A stretch of 64,000 nt of DNA from Rhyzopertha dominica (taxonomy: Eukaryota; Arthropoda; Insecta; Coleoptera; Bostrichidae): positions 16,735,786 to 16,799,785 of the forward strand of contig QCXZ01000041.1 in NCBI GenBank assembly GCA_025024175.1, given 5' to 3'. Below, piece by piece: positions 24,785 to 37,713 of the stretch (within the stretch, counting starts at the first letter, position 1; each line of letters begins with the position of its first letter). The notes below the pieces were generated by a model that was not told the origin of the DNA, made no database searches, and saw only the letters and a program-made list of their open reading frames with translations. Made by a program: the position numbers and the translations under genes.

Positions 24785-24894
24785 GAAATACACCTTGAGC
24801 ACAATGAGGTTTATTATCAGACGTTGATCTTCCCGTCTATCCTACTTCATGATGCGCCTTAACGGCGATTCTGCAGAATCCGCGTCTCATAACG
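24785..24894 (+). other. Possible exon bearing a start codon
   Basis: Bounded by an acceptor-like TTCTTGTTACAG ending at 24784 and a consensus donor CG|GTAAGT at 24894/24895. It is GC-richer than its flanks and contains a short upstream ORF (24805-24828) before the candidate start. Confidence 0.35.
24849..24894 (+). CDS. Possible N-terminal coding segment, unknown protein
   Basis: Two adjacent ATGs (24849 and 24852) open a frame MMRLNGDSAESASHN that ends one base into the next codon at a GTAAGT donor (phase 1). At 15 residues it is too short to identify. Codon content (AAC GGC GAT TCT GCA GAA TCC GCG) is far less AT-biased than the surroundings, which favours a real exon. The next coding exon was not found within the window. 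It could be an alternative first exon of the gene starting at 60.5 kb, whose first exon also ends in phase 1. The alternative is a chance splice-like frame. Confidence 0.35.
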
Positions 24895-26220
24895 GTAAGT
24901 TATTATATCACTATAAAACGGAAAGGTACGCGCAGTAATTGTTTTATCCTTCATACAAACGAGAGATGTTTCAATCAGGTTTGTAGATTCCGCTTCCGCG
25001 CAGTATTCTGGATTAATGCTTGTCCAAGGTTTTGTGAAAAACCTTGTGCAGAAATTAACAATTTAAAGCACAATTTTAGGTGTTTAGTGGAAAATGCTAA
25101 TGCATGTTCTGTGTTAATGTTGATACTATCTAATGCACTTAAAAAAACACTATTGTTATTTTAATGTATTCAGATGTCATTACCTTTTTTTAACGTATTT
25201 TTTACTATTTAGTTGATTTGTTTTAATGTGTCTATCATTTTTTAACTATATTTTACAAGATATTGAATTTGAAAAAAAAGTTTGAAATACAGAAATATTT
25301 GTAGAATGTGGAGCCCTTTTGCTTGCACATATATTACCGGAAATGTACTTTTTGTTATTCTAAAACTAGTCTATACTCCTTTAATTTGACTAGCAGCAGC
25401 TTTTTTCACAAGTACATTTTTTAGTCTGACTCATTAAATTATCAACAAATTTCTATTTTCATTTTCAATTTCGACAAAATTCCTTATTTCTTGTGAACAC
25501 CATACTCGAATTGAAAAGAACCTTTCTTTCTCTTTCTAACAATTGTAGCAACCCTATTTGGTTTTTGTTCTTTCGAGTAAGTATTTAATATTTCCAATTT
25601 AGCTAGTTGATGGCTATGATTTTAACAGTCACAAATAAATTATGAAAACTTAATTGCTAAAGTGAGTAGTTTTTTATAGTGTTGTCGTAGTATTGTGAAA
25701 AGCCTTCTTACACGAATTTATAAAAATGAAATATGTACAATTTGTACATTAGAAGTTTGCAAATTATCATCAAACGTGTAAGGTATGTTTTCGTTGATCA
25801 CCTAAGACTCCAGCGCGCCACAAGAGATTACTTCAGCAGTTACTACAAGAGCTTTAATACAGCTATCGAGGAGGTCCAAAGGTAATAAAAATTTGGAAAA
25901 CAGTATAATAAAACATACTAATAAAGTCCACAAGCCAATAAAGTGAACAAAAAATGAACATACCCAAGAGTGCTCTCCTAGATTACTTAAAAAAAGAAAG
26001 TATCATCCCTACAAATCTACAATCTCCCTAAGCTCTGGACTATCGATTATGAACACACGACGGAATGGTTTTTTTAAATAAAAATTTAGTAAATAACAAA
26101 TTTTTCAAAAATGGACTGATAGGACAAGGTTTGCAACCCATTCCGACTTCGTACGGGTAGTAGAGCATATTACATATTGGTACATTGCAATAATTGTTCT
26201 CTTTGTTAGTAATAATCATA
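24895..26220. other. Gene-less AT-rich stretch
   Basis: Nothing firmly recognised. Between about 25805 and 26040 the sequence is less AT-rich, with open pieces (DYFSSYYKSFNTAIEEVQR; SALLDYLKKESII) broken by stops. These may be debris of an unknown mobile element. Confidence 0.4.
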
Positions 26221-26416
26221 TTTATATAAGTCTACCATTTACATATTATTTAAGAATACATTAGACCTACCTAATGTAATAAGGCTCAAAGTTTTAGGGC
26301 AGAATTTATAGTGCGGTTTCTCTAGTAATAAGGAATAGGCAAACTATATAGCACCCAGCTCTGAAACAAAACTGATTTTCAGGATACAAAATTTTGCTGC
26401 TCAAGTAGGGTTAACG
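26221..26416 (+). repeat. Direct repeat copy A flanking a TIR element
   Basis: About 196 bp, roughly 90% similar to 27826-28027. It begins TTTATATAAGTCTACCATTT and ends GTTAAC, a few bases before the element's left terminus. Confidence 0.85.
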
Positions 26417-26421
26417 GAAGG

Positions 26422-27825
26422 CATGGGCGTACCGAAGGGGGGCAAGGGGGGCAGCTGCCCCCCCTCCTGGACCTGGGTTGCCAACTCTAAGCTCTTCCAA
26501 TTTCTTATACATTTAGCCGGTTAATTATGTGTGTACACTTAAAAATTGTCTTATTTACAAAATTGTAAATACAGTAAAATTTATAGGCAATTGTATTTCG
26601 CAATTTTCATCCAGAACTCATATTTGACCCTTGCAAATGACCTTCTCTAATAAGTCGTTGTCAAATGGTTTCCAAGCTTAATTGATGCCGTTTGCGTTTT
26701 GAAGCTGTAACTGCAACATTCTTGTTGTTGAATCGTTGTCTTAGGGTGGATATAGGTTTAAAAGACTATCTTGGTCAGGATAAGTCATAACACGATTTCT
26801 GCTTAATTCAGCTCTTCTACCTTTTTCTATAAAGATTATTCAACTAACTAATGCTATATGGAATCACATCAGAATCTGTCATATATTCGGTGATATCTAA
26901 CTTTTGTACCGAATTTTTAAATTCACATTACATTTTAATAATTAATACAAAAGAACAAAAAAACTAAAAATCCATCCGAACTCACGTTTATAAAAGTCAA
27001 TTTATTTAATATTAGTTTTAGGAATCCAGTAAAAGCATTATCAGCACGAATTAAAACCCAGCGTGTTGTAAAAAATGCAATTAAATATATTTCAGTTTAT
27101 TTAAATGAAGCTTAATTTGGTTAAAATATTATGTAGTCGGTTAATTTTTGAGAGCAATGCACTGGCGATCTAAGAAGGTTGGCTTGACGCATAATACTGA
27201 GGCATTTGTCATTCTGAGTTTTAATAATGTTAGTTATCCATCCAGTCTCTTTCCCTGGGGAGTAAAAATTACTACAATTGTATCTTTAGCACCTATACAT
27301 ATGAACTCCCGGCTTGAATTTCTAACTTCTGGCGTGAGAAGTTGAAACTCTAGTCTTTGATATGTGTTAATTTTGAATCAGAAATCGTGCTCCTACTAGT
27401 AGAACTTTTAAGGTGAAATTTATGTTCCTTTGGTACTTCGTATGATATTATACATTATGTGGATCACGGATCTTTATTTTCCCAAATAAAATGTATCAAC
27501 TCATTTTTTGTCAGACGCGAGAGCGATGCAACTGCTTGCGCCTCACCTAACTGAGTTCATCAATAACGGAATTAGCAATAAAGGGGCTTTGTATGATCAG
27601 TGTACATAGAAAACATATACGAATAATTTGGATCTTTATTTCACAGAAAATGTTTTAAGTAACCTTGCAGAAAATCTACGAAGATTATTAATGGAATAAA
27701 TACTTCATTAATTACTTAAGTACCTATATCTTATAAACATTTATTATTTCTATTTATGTTGAATTATACTCTACAGGACGTTCCTGATTTGCCCTCCCCT
27801 AGACCAAAAGCTGGGTACGCCCATG
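26422..27825. mobile_element. Non-autonomous TIR element (~1.4 kb)
   Basis: Begins CATGGGCGTACC at 26422 and ends with the exact inverse GGTACGCCCATG at 27825 (12-bp TIR). Just inside the left end lies an 18-bp perfect palindrome GGGGGGCAGCTGCCCCCC (26446-26463). No transposase-like frame was found. No short target duplication is seen; instead the element is bracketed by ~200 bp direct repeats. The superfamily is undetermined. Confidence 0.65.
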
Positions 27826-28027
27826 TTTATATAGGTCTACCATTTACATATTATTTAAGGATACATTAGACCTACCTAATAGGGTAATATGGCTCAAAGT
27901 TTTAGGGCAGAATTTATAGTGCGAAGGTTTCTCTAGTAATAAAGAATAGGAAAGCTATATAAGCACCTAGCTCTGAAACAAAACTGATCTTCAGGAAACA
28001 AAATTTTGCTGCTAAAGCAGAGTTAAC
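27826..28027 (+). repeat. Direct repeat copy B flanking a TIR element
   Basis: About 202 bp beginning immediately after the element's right terminus with TTTATATAGGTCTACCATTT and ending AGTTAAC, matching copy A with small indels. Confidence 0.85.
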
Positions 28028-28349
28028 TATAAGAATTGGGTGTGTTCGCTAGTTATAAAATATAAACTTTTATACATTAAAAAAGTGTACTTAATTAATT
28101 AAGTGTGTATCTGTATCTATAACGCTGCAAAAAAATTTTAACCAAAATAAATTGTTTACAACTTCTCAGTGCGCAACGTGGCAACAACGCAGTTTTAAGA
28201 CACGCTCAGTTTGACTAGGACTGGCTGTGAGGCTGTGACGTATCACCCGATGTAAACAAGATAGCGTCTGCTACTTTCCGTATTTCGTTTGCGTTATTGG
28301 TTATGTTTGAGAGTGTTCTCGTTTGTTTCTTTTTTATAAATTCAACAAT

Positions 28350-28629
28350 ATGTCGTCGGAATGCTTTGTTAAAGCCTCTTCGAACAATTTGCCGGCTGTA
28401 GATATGTTCATAGTTACCGAATTTATCAAGAACGACCCACGTTTTAATGCCGAAATCAAAGGCGCTAAAGCAGCAGTATAAGTAATTAATAAAGCAGCTT
28501 AATCTGCAATTTAATACATTATGATCATTGATATTTTGAACGAAATGCATCTTTTTTCTAGTGCAAGTCGTGAGCAATACGGAGATGCAGCTATAGGTTA
28601 TTTTCAGGTGAAGCGAGAGGGGCCCATAG
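28350..28629 (+). pseudogene. 5' fragment of a SWIM/YqaJ-family-like element gene
   Basis: Exon 1 begins ATG at 28350 (MSSECFVKASSNNLPAVDMF...) and runs about 42 codons to GCAGCA near 28475, with a stop at 28479 if unspliced. Exon 2 follows an acceptor CTTTTTTCTAG (ending 28561) and spans 28562-28629. It reads SREQYGDAAIGYFQVKREGP and stops at a GTATGC donor-like site. I recall the pair of motifs (MSSECFVKAS..NLPAVD and SREQYGDAAIGY.QVKREG) from the N-terminus of repetitive arthropod proteins with a SWIM zinc finger and YqaJ-like nuclease domain. No nuclease domain is present here, so it is a truncated copy. Identification rests on memory and needs a database search. Confidence 0.5.
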
Positions 28630-28660
28630 GTATGCAAAAAATTATGCAGTTACTTTAAGT

Positions 28661-28826
28661 CTCACAACAATCAAATGTAGAATTTGTCTTGGTCATACCC
28701 CTTCTGGCTGCTTTAAACCATCTCCGTTTGCGTTCGTAGTCTCCGGGTACACTTACGAATATTTTGTTGAGACTATTGACGGATGTATTTGAAATTTGAA
28801 CACTTTGGCACAAAGCACCATCTGCT
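28661..28826 (-). pseudogene. THAP-domain fragment
   Basis: Minus-strand reading gives SRWCFVPKCSN (the C-x4-C zinc ligands of a C2CH THAP finger). After one frame change it gives NKIFVSVPGD, then RRWFKAARRG with the invariant tryptophan, then TFDCCE where the family has C-x-x-H. The last histidine region is missing at the deletion junction. THAP fingers are the DNA-binding domains of P-element and related transposases and of derived host proteins. The frameshift and missing ligand make it non-functional. Confidence 0.65.
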
Positions 28827-28978
28827 GTTAGCTTCTGGTTTGTACATGCTTAAACATTCTCCCAGTTGTTAGGAGAAGTCCGTTAAAAGCAAGAAAACAA
28901 CTCGTTTCACTCGGCCCAAGCAAAGGCACGTAGGTAACATAACCTATATTCTTTGTTTACATCGGGTGCTACGTCACA

Positions 28979-30775
28979 CCGTCTCCATCCCGGGACACTG
29001 CGTTTGTGTGGTCAATTTTTATATTTGAACTTCAGAACGGTTTTTTTCGAAAAGTGGTGCTAGAAAAATTTTGAAATTTGTAGGACGTAACAAGGGTGCT
29101 CCAAATATGCACATGGCATGATTTCTAAAAGATGTGAAAGCACCCAATTCCTTTTCAAATGCGAACTTGACCGCGGATATATGGAGGTAAAAACAAAGAG
29201 ATTATGGGAACGCTATATATCCTTCTAAAACTGCGGAAGCAGATTATAAAAAGTCGATTTAATAAATATGCTTTCTATTCAGTTGCATTATTTATGCAAC
29301 TATATTAGTGTCTGAATAATAAGCAAATCAATAAACTCCACTAACGCCTCCTTTCAAAACGTGTAGGAGGTTTATGCAGTTTGTCAATTAAATAATAGCC
29401 TTAACGTTGATATATCGCCAGTTAAATGAATTTACCGTTAACTATTTAATGATCGTTTCGTTTAAGCATCTGGCTCAAGTTTGCAATTGGCGAGGAGTAC
29501 TTTTTGGCACCCGCTGTTTGATGATTGCCGCACCCATCATTTTACGACTATTGTACCCACATACTATTGACCATGGTGATACAGCAAATACTGGTCAGTT
29601 ACATAATCAGGTAAACACTATGCGAAGATTACAGCCTCTTAGCAAAATCCCGTGGGCGTCTATTTGTGTTCTACGTGCAAACATTTTGTTTATTTCGATG
29701 CAAATTTATTCTCAAGGATGGGATGCGCTCAGGTTACAAACAGTTGGAAGAGTCGTAAATCAGGGCCTATAAAATTACGCTTAATGGATGAAATTTTGCC
29801 AAGGCCAGCCGCTGGCTTTGATGATTAGGTGTCATGGTTATTTTCGCTGCCTCTTAGGCTATCATTGAAATCACTGGCAGCCAGTCCCAACAAGGATGTT
29901 ATTAGCGTGTATAATTAGAATCGTAAGAATCTGTTCATCTCCTTTAAAATATAAAAATTATATGTACATAAATCTTACAAATACGAAGTTGTTTTTACAG
30001 ATAAATACGAAAAATAAGTAAGAATACGATACGGGTACACTGAAGCGCAAAATAAAGGTTCTCCTCTATAAAAGAAATAAGTTTTGCTCCCGCTTAGAGC
30101 TCAGTGAATTATTTCCTTTCCTTTCTTTTCTCCATCTTGATCTGTTATCTGGTACTAATGGTTCTTTTTACCGTCTATTTTATTTATTGTTCTTCTGCTG
30201 TATGTTCTATACAAGTTCTTCCATTTATTTTACTTATGTTACGTTAGCTATAATATCACTAAGGCTCATCCTAAATTAATTTTTAAACAATATAATGCCG
30301 AGGCAAGTGGTAAAATGTGTTTTTCAGATTGTCGTTGACTTAGAAATTACTTTATTATTTTATATGAAGCTAAATTATCAAAAGTTTAAAGGTTTTTCCT
30401 TGCCTCTTTGCTAAATAAATTATTTAAGCTGTTATTTTATTCATATTTTGTCTTATGCATGAAAAAAGACAGGAAGTAATAAGAGATAATGTATATGTTT
30501 TCAGAATTTTTAAACAAACATACCTACATCCGATACACTATTACCCTATGGTATGCTCTGAATATACAAAGGAATTAAAATAATAAACAAACAACGTTCA
30601 TACAGTTAAATAACTATATAAGCAAGGTAAAAGTGTTATTTGTTCGCTATCCTGCCTTTGCCCACGTTAGGTGAGAAAAAATAAATTCGTTCGCCTGCCT
30701 GCCTGCCTGAATTATAGGTAGATTTTAACGTATCACATCATAATTATTAATACATTCGGTCAATAATAAATATCT
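28979..30775. other. Non-coding stretch; one unrecognised 121-codon frame
   Basis: Contains an open frame at 29407-29772 (plus) whose composition is slightly better than random, but which shows no motif I know and no splice logic. A CCTG/GCCT microsatellite tract lies at about 30690-30710. No other feature is seen. Confidence 0.4.
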
Positions 30776-30824
30776 TTGAATATTATAATAAATTGGGGCG
30801 TAATTAGATATTGGTATATAGCTG

Positions 30825-30960
30825 AAGTCCTGTTTGAAGCTCACATACAACGAGCGACTAACGATTCAGCTACAAAAGTGATAGCAGATTTGAGTGGCAT
30901 TCAAAAGGTCCCGGGTTCGATTCCCGGTCAAAGCTGGCAATACCTTTTCCGAAATATATT
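30825..30960 (+). repeat. tRNA-like SINE fragment
   Basis: AGGTCCCGGGTTCGATTCCC at 30906-30925 is an excellent tRNA T-arm/B-box (stem CCGGG/CCCGG), followed by GGTCAAAGCTGGCAATACCTT. Upstream TAGCTGAAGTCC is only a weak A-box and no acceptor or anticodon stem closes, so it is not a tRNA gene. The same B-box-plus-tail occurs twice near 38.62-38.77 kb, which indicates a dispersed tRNA-derived family. Confidence 0.6.
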
Positions 30961-33900
30961 GACCTAAAAACCCAAATAAGTTCTTATAATAATTATTAAA
31001 TATACGTTTCAAGCAACAAATAACTTCGATCATACGTAGCGTTATTTAAATGTTGTACCTTTTCATTTGTTCCTCCATTTTCTGAAGTGACGACTACCAC
31101 TACTAAAATTCATTTGAAGTTGTTTTCTTCCTCTTCAATGACGTCCTTTTCTTTACTTTTCAGAATTATTCTCCGTGTAGTTTGTGTAATTTTATTATTC
31201 TAAAAAGAAATTTTTATTGGTTCTACCATCAGCTAGATGGGTGGTTTATTCTACATATGTATATATTATGTATGTAGTATCAAATAACGTCACCTGAGAA
31301 AAGTCGAATAATCCACATGGAATTTAATAATGTTTCTGTGGCAACCAAAACACTGAAATAATAAATTAATAAAGATGCTACTTGAGCAAACAGTGTTACT
31401 GTCGTTATCACTATGGAATATTTTAATGGAAAAAAAGCAAGGGATTTTACATATTTATTGTTCCTCACATGCTTTTTTGAACCGTACAAAGATTTTTGGA
31501 GCAGTACGTTTTACTGTTTTGGGCGGCCAAGATAATATTAGATCAAACGCGCTCATCCAGAAAAACACTAACGATATCTGCATTGCTTTACCGCTATACC
31601 AACATCAGTAGAGAAGTTAACATTCATTCGGCTACGACGACAATGTCATCATTCATATTTCATGAGTATTATAGCTTTAAAGATGTCTGCCCTCTGCTCG
31701 CACTAGTGCTTGCAGTAAATTACACCGTTTCAAAAGTAGTTAAATTTCATCTTCATTTTCAGGCAAGAAAGTGCGCACCAAATGATTACAGAGAGGAAAA
31801 TTCTGCACTTTTAATGCATATATAACAGGGAGGTGTTGGTTTTAATGGTTTGTTGTGGTAGAAAATATGCTTACAAAACCCCAAAATCTTGAGCAATTAA
31901 ATAAATTAGGTATAAAGTTCATTGTAAAGAGAGAGGCTAGAAAACTATACCCTGCGATGAGACTAGTGCGTGACGTTGAAAACCAAAGCTTTTATTATAA
32001 AAAATGAACCGGCGCGAAACACATTTGGTAAAACATAGGAAAATCATGATTATCATACACTGTGATTTTGAAAGCTCCTGTATACAGTCATCCCACACTT
32101 TGCAAGCGTCATTCTAGTAAACAGCGTCTATTATATTTAAAGTTAATAATCAATAGTAAAATTTGAACTACTTTTGTTATGTCAATTATCAGCTTGGCCT
32201 TAGTTACAATTGGAGCAAAAATGGTTAAAATAAATTTTAAAAAAATTTGAGTGATACATGAATAATGTGATATGAAAACATAAGCCATGTATGTTTTGAA
32301 CAAATATAAACGGTTGTAATACAAATAATACTAAAATATCTGGTTTTACTTGGTATCGAAAGACAAGAAGTAGGTAAAGATTATTAAAATTAAAAATTCA
32401 ACAGTGCAAGTTCCACTCAAGGAATAGTTATCACTAATTAATAAAGATATGAACATAAAAAAGAATCATTGTCAATCATTAGATTACTGCTCATTTGTAT
32501 TACAAATGGTGAACATTAGGTACACGCAATTAAAGAAACATTGTAATATATTAACGTGTTATTCACTTAGGTCAAAATTTCAGGCAGTAATGATAAGCCT
32601 TTATATTCATTGCAAAAAATATACACTACGCTGGTTAACGATAATCAACAAGGATTTTGATGCCACTTTACGAGATTAAACAGTACCTATAACGTCAGTG
32701 AGTAGTAACTTTAGGTATTACCAGCCACACACCTATTTAATAGGTACAATGTGCATTCACGTGCACAGAGCTATAAGTGTAATACCCACGTCAGTGATAT
32801 ACTGTAATATACATGCTATTGTTTCAAATAACGTGGTGGGCATATTTAAGTAGATACATGTCAAGTAACACCGACTCTGTCGTGTGTTAGTATAATGAAT
32901 TAATAGGAGTAGTGTCGTTTCTGGTGTATCTATATTTTCCGGAATATCCTTGAATAGTTTGCTTTGTGGTTGTAGTGCAAACGTTAATCATTAAGTACGC
33001 AATTCACTTAAAATAATTGCGAAGTCAATATTGCTGTAAGTTATGTATATACTATTGAGGTATGGCAGTAGCAATAGAAAAGTTAAAAAACAGTTATTTA
33101 GGAGTAAGATTATATAATATGGAAGGGCAGGTAAAGGTATAAAAGCTAGCTAGTAACGGGAGATAAAGGAGCAGGATAATTAAGCTATGTATTAATAAAA
33201 TTAGTGAACTAACAAAACTGGCAGGATATGATACCTGGTAGGTATAAGAAAACTGAGTGTGACGGACTGGGAGGCCAATGCATATATAGAAAGTTACAGA
33301 ATGGCGGTCTTTATGGCATATGTCCACTTGAATTTGTTCCGGCACTTATATACCCTTAGGCGTTCTTTTTATACTTTGTGTGAAATGTCTCAAAATTTGT
33401 CCAACTTCTTCGAAAATGCTTATATTTCCAAAGGTTGCTGCCCATTCTATTTTCTATTGCTCAGCTGTCTTAGATACTCGTGAATGTCAGTTGGCATATA
33501 AAGTACCCTCAAAATGTGAGGTGAATTTGGAGCTTGTTATAATTGTTTATTTAACAAAATGATTACACTGATACAGTGATACCCATCATTGACCACACGA
33601 AAATAAACAAGTGTTGTGCTCTAATCCTTTCCTGCCTGTTTGACTTGTGGAAGGAAGGTCTCGTCTGGCGTGTCAAAGCTATCAAATTTATTTATAATAA
33701 CTGTTTTCCTTTCTTGCTTTGATGAATTGTGTGTTTAGTACGAATTATCGAACACTACCCGGCACTTCCAAATTTGAAGTGACAAATTCATCTCTGCAAA
33801 GTTAAGTAACCAATTGCATTAAACTGTATTGCTTATAGCTATTATTCCCGTGTTAACATAGGCCACATCATACTTGCTAACATGTTGACATTGCTCCGCC

Positions 33901-36900
33901 TTTAGACATCAAATAAAAATTCTAGTGCCCGCCATTTAAAGTCGGAACGCCATATCTCAACGCATATGTGCAAATTTGCTTTGCAAACCGTCNAATTATC
34001 AGTAAGCGCTTGAGCCAGGTAGCCAGATGTTACATAATCACATGTCAGCCGGGGAATTTGCATACTTATGCGGGGCCGCGTTGGGTGAACTATACGGGAA
34101 TGAGGATGCGGTTTTCAGAAGAAGCTATTCAGATGTCATCGGATAGGTGGTACTTAAGTGACGTCAGCGTAGAAGTAATGGTGGTGCTCCGAAGTTTATG
34201 TCCATGAAAGTGTAGATCAGCAGTTGTCAATACCGTTTTCATTCCATATTCTACATGTTGGACAAAATATCAAAAGGTAAACATTGCCATTAATAAAATA
34301 ATTAATTTCTTTATAGAATGAACCAAAACCTTAGTAAGAGCTAATAAATGCTGCCATATTGCCTAATTTGGGCTAGTCAAAGCTCACTCTTAAAATTGGT
34401 TATTATGCTTTTAATTGCATTAACAGCTTCAAGAACTTGCTCCTTACTGCTTACGTCAGGGCTCTATTTGCATTTTTAAAACATTCGTGCCTTGATCTCT
34501 GTTCAACATTAGTAGAAATAGCTAACGGTTCTAAATTCGATTGCAATGGTTTGGTGCAAATGCAAAAAAATGTTGACTTTTTTTTAGTCTCATATGGAAA
34601 TTGAGCTACCTTCAAAGCCAACGNGGCAAGTCGTCCGCTGGGTTTCAGNGCATATCTTGTCCAATTTGCGATGAAAGTAAAAGTTTTTGATGATACGTAA
34701 AATAATATTTTTTTGAAGAGGTTTTGAATTAATCATGGCAAATTATTTCGTTACAACACACTTAAATCTGTATCTAGATGTCTACAACCAGCAAGATTTA
34801 GAACTCACGGCCGCAAAAAAAAAGTTTTTTCACTGTTTTGAATAGTACATTTGAATCTTTGAGGAAGTTTACTACATTTATTGTCATCTAGAGTATAAAG
34901 TGCACCAAAAAATAACTCTCTTATTCCAAAACGCGGTAGCTTGTAAGTAGGATTCTTTTTTTGTACAATCGGTTCGTAGAGATATATACTTCATTGATTG
35001 TATTTGTGACAGAGTTGTTAGAAAAACTGTTTTTAGTGTTGGTATTAGATTCTGAAAATATCTCGCACAATTGGATAATTATTTACTACGTCAAAAAGTG
35101 TTTGGTACTTTGGCTCACTGTTTATATTTTTTTTTGTTCTAACGGTAGTTTTAAAGAGACCAAAATCGAATTAGGAAAAATATTGTTTTGAAATTAGATA
35201 AACCAATGTACTATTGTGATGATAATAACAGTCTGCATATATACTTTAGGGTGAGTGCTGAAATTAGCATTAATGCCACAATTAGGAAAAATATTATAAA
35301 AAATTCACAAACTATTGATTCTTAAATAAAATATGGTTAGGTGACGTGAATTAGATCGCGGAACTATAAAATTTATTTTTCATAATAGCCAACTACATTT
35401 ACTTAATCGTTCTTTTTTTTCTAATTCGGGAGCTAAGGCACAGAAATATTATACCGAAGAGAGTATTAGAAAATGTTTATTAAATTCATCCATAAAGTAT
35501 TATTAACACATCCATCGTAGGCACATAATGTAGTAACAAACTAATGTCATTTGTTACTTTCTTGGAAATAAAATGTTATTGTTCAGTGTTACTCTTCTTC
35601 TTTTTTATTCGTATCTGCTTGGTCCTGATTTACACAAAACGCTCATTCTATGGCTGGAATCGAAATACATAGCATGAACATTATGAACTACATTAAGTAA
35701 GTCATCTATCAGTACTGGAGCAGTTACACTATATTTTTCATAAAATCGTATTTTGGTAAATACTTTCAACATAATAGGTAAATTACTGTGCCAAATAATT
35801 ATTATTAAAGTGTAACAGTGTTTTTGGGTGAAACCTTTAACCTACAACCTATATAATATTTATTCATCAGTGATCACCTGGAACACCAAATTACGTCAAC
35901 TGCACCTAAAAAAAAGAAGCCAATTAATTATCGAATTATCTTCCGACGACCAGTACCTGTCTCTTTTTATACGTCATCTATTTAATTGTAAGCAGAAGCA
36001 GATTGTGAGCCCACAGCAAAAATGGCCAAAAAAATGGCCAACTCACCAGATTGTATACCATTTATTGAAAAATATAAAAATTGTATTCACTGTGCTTGAA
36101 TTTGATAAATAAATCATCAAGAAAAGAAAAGAGATACTCAAATATTGAATATCAGTGAAACCGTTTCTATAAATAAATCCATGTTTTAAATGATAAAATG
36201 CAAAGAATATCCAAGTCTGAAGGAGTGAGTTTTCTTAAGAGAGAGCGCTTGATGAAAAAAATTGCAATATGGCGGACATAACTACGTTATTACAGTCAAA
36301 CCGGATTCCACGAATGTGTTGTTTTCATTTCGAAAATAGACGACAGACGCTGGAAACCAGATCTCGAAAATACGAGACTAGTTCAAGAATCTGAAATCCA
36401 GCAACGCGACTTGCAGCCATCGATAGTCCTTAAAAAGAACACCCCAAAAATGAAAAAAATAGTAGGCATAATCTTGCTTGCTGATGAAATGACACGAACC
36501 TTTACTTTTGACGTTTGACGTACTAAATTAATATTTCCTTTTAGTGACCACAGTTTTAGGGCTTCTCAACCTGGTGCATATTTACAAGGCTGTTTTCATA
36601 GCTTAAAATCTCCTATATTCAGTTCTTTAATACCTGGTACGAAAACTTCTACTACTTCCTTAAAAATTCTGTGCAGTGATAAGCTTTTTATACAGGGTTC
36701 TTTATTACAGCTGTTGATTCAGTTTTGTTCTTAACTATATAACTGATTGTCCGATTTGAATTTTCAAAGCCGGAGCGTTTAGGTAAAGGGGAAGGGCTTC
36801 CAAACGAAGTGTGACATGACCAGTTGTCCACTCTCGCTCTTTAACATTTTCAAATTGGTAAGAACCGCATTCATCTGAACCGTCTAATTATGTAACCCGT

Positions 36901-37713
36901 TTAAAAGTTAACATGGGGGATACTTTACACGCGCAAGTATAGAACAAATATAAATACATTGTGCCTAAAATGAAAAACTACCATAGCACCCACGATATAT
37001 ATCCTAGCTAGAGCTACAGAAAGTGCAAGCGTATTGTGTTCAATACATACAAAAATTACTTCTTATCATTTCTGAATAAAAAAATCATTGGAAAATAATT
37101 TATTATTGCTATATCACCAATCTGATCAGATTCGGTAAAAACCATAAACTCAAAACCAGAAGCGGAATGGATTTTTTATCTAAGACCTGTGTCATTTTGG
37201 TAATGGTGTTTTCTATTAAATGTAGTTAGTGAAACTGTTTTTGCCGTCTCGATTGAATATTATACCCGCTTTGTATGGAGTGGCAAAATTTTAAATCTAA
37301 AGCTGATGTTTCCGGTTTATGAAACTATGGTCATCTGGTCAATTCAACATGCAAATGAAGCGTATAATAATTACTATGCATATTAGATCAAGTGGGTGGG
37401 ATTTACACGATGTCCTCCAATAATTTATTAATTCATTAAACTCTGTTACATAACAGGAATAACGGTATTGATGTGATGTGACAGGGACCTGGCTAAAGAA
37501 CGCCGATTAATCTGCGAACTGTTATAGTTAACGAATGAGTGTTAATACCATTAAAGCTTAACACTAACATGGTCCAATAAAATAATTTGTATTAAGAAGG
37601 CGTAATACTGTGTTGATTATAAAAGTTCAGTTACCTTAGGTTTATTGCAAATAAAAACAAACGCACTAGTAAACCAACGCAATAAAATGATATCAAATTC
37701 TCACCTATATGAA
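30961..37713. other. Long gene-less AT-rich desert
   Basis: 6.7 kb without a recognisable gene or transposon. Scattered open frames of 60-110 codons (for example 31496-31825, 35828-36112) have no family motifs. Single N bases occur at 33993, 34624 and 34649. A less AT-rich block around 37430-37580 might be conserved non-coding DNA. Confidence 0.5.

Larger units (their letters stand above)
28233..28978. mobile_element. Deleted two-gene transposon remnant (SWIM/YqaJ-like + THAP)
   Basis: Left GTGACGTATCACCCGATGTA (28235-28254) recurs inverted at about 28957-28976, with one mismatch in the 20-bp core; the match extends to GTGACGTA.CACCCGATGTAAACAA. Between them a plus-strand exon pair and a minus-strand THAP-like segment converge and are joined by what looks like an internal deletion near 28640-28660. 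The true outer ends and a target duplication were not resolved. Both gene types are known in insect DNA transposons or domesticated derivatives; the pairing inside one TIR element is inferred from this arrangement. Confidence 0.55.

Noticed and set aside
29407..29772. 121-codon plus-strand frame as a host gene
   Set aside because: No recognised motif, no splice or promoter logic and a mediocre composition; not supported beyond its length.
30900..30945. tRNA gene
   Set aside because: Only a T-arm/B-box is good. No acceptor, D or anticodon stem closes, and the same tail recurs as a repeat, so a SINE fragment is more likely.
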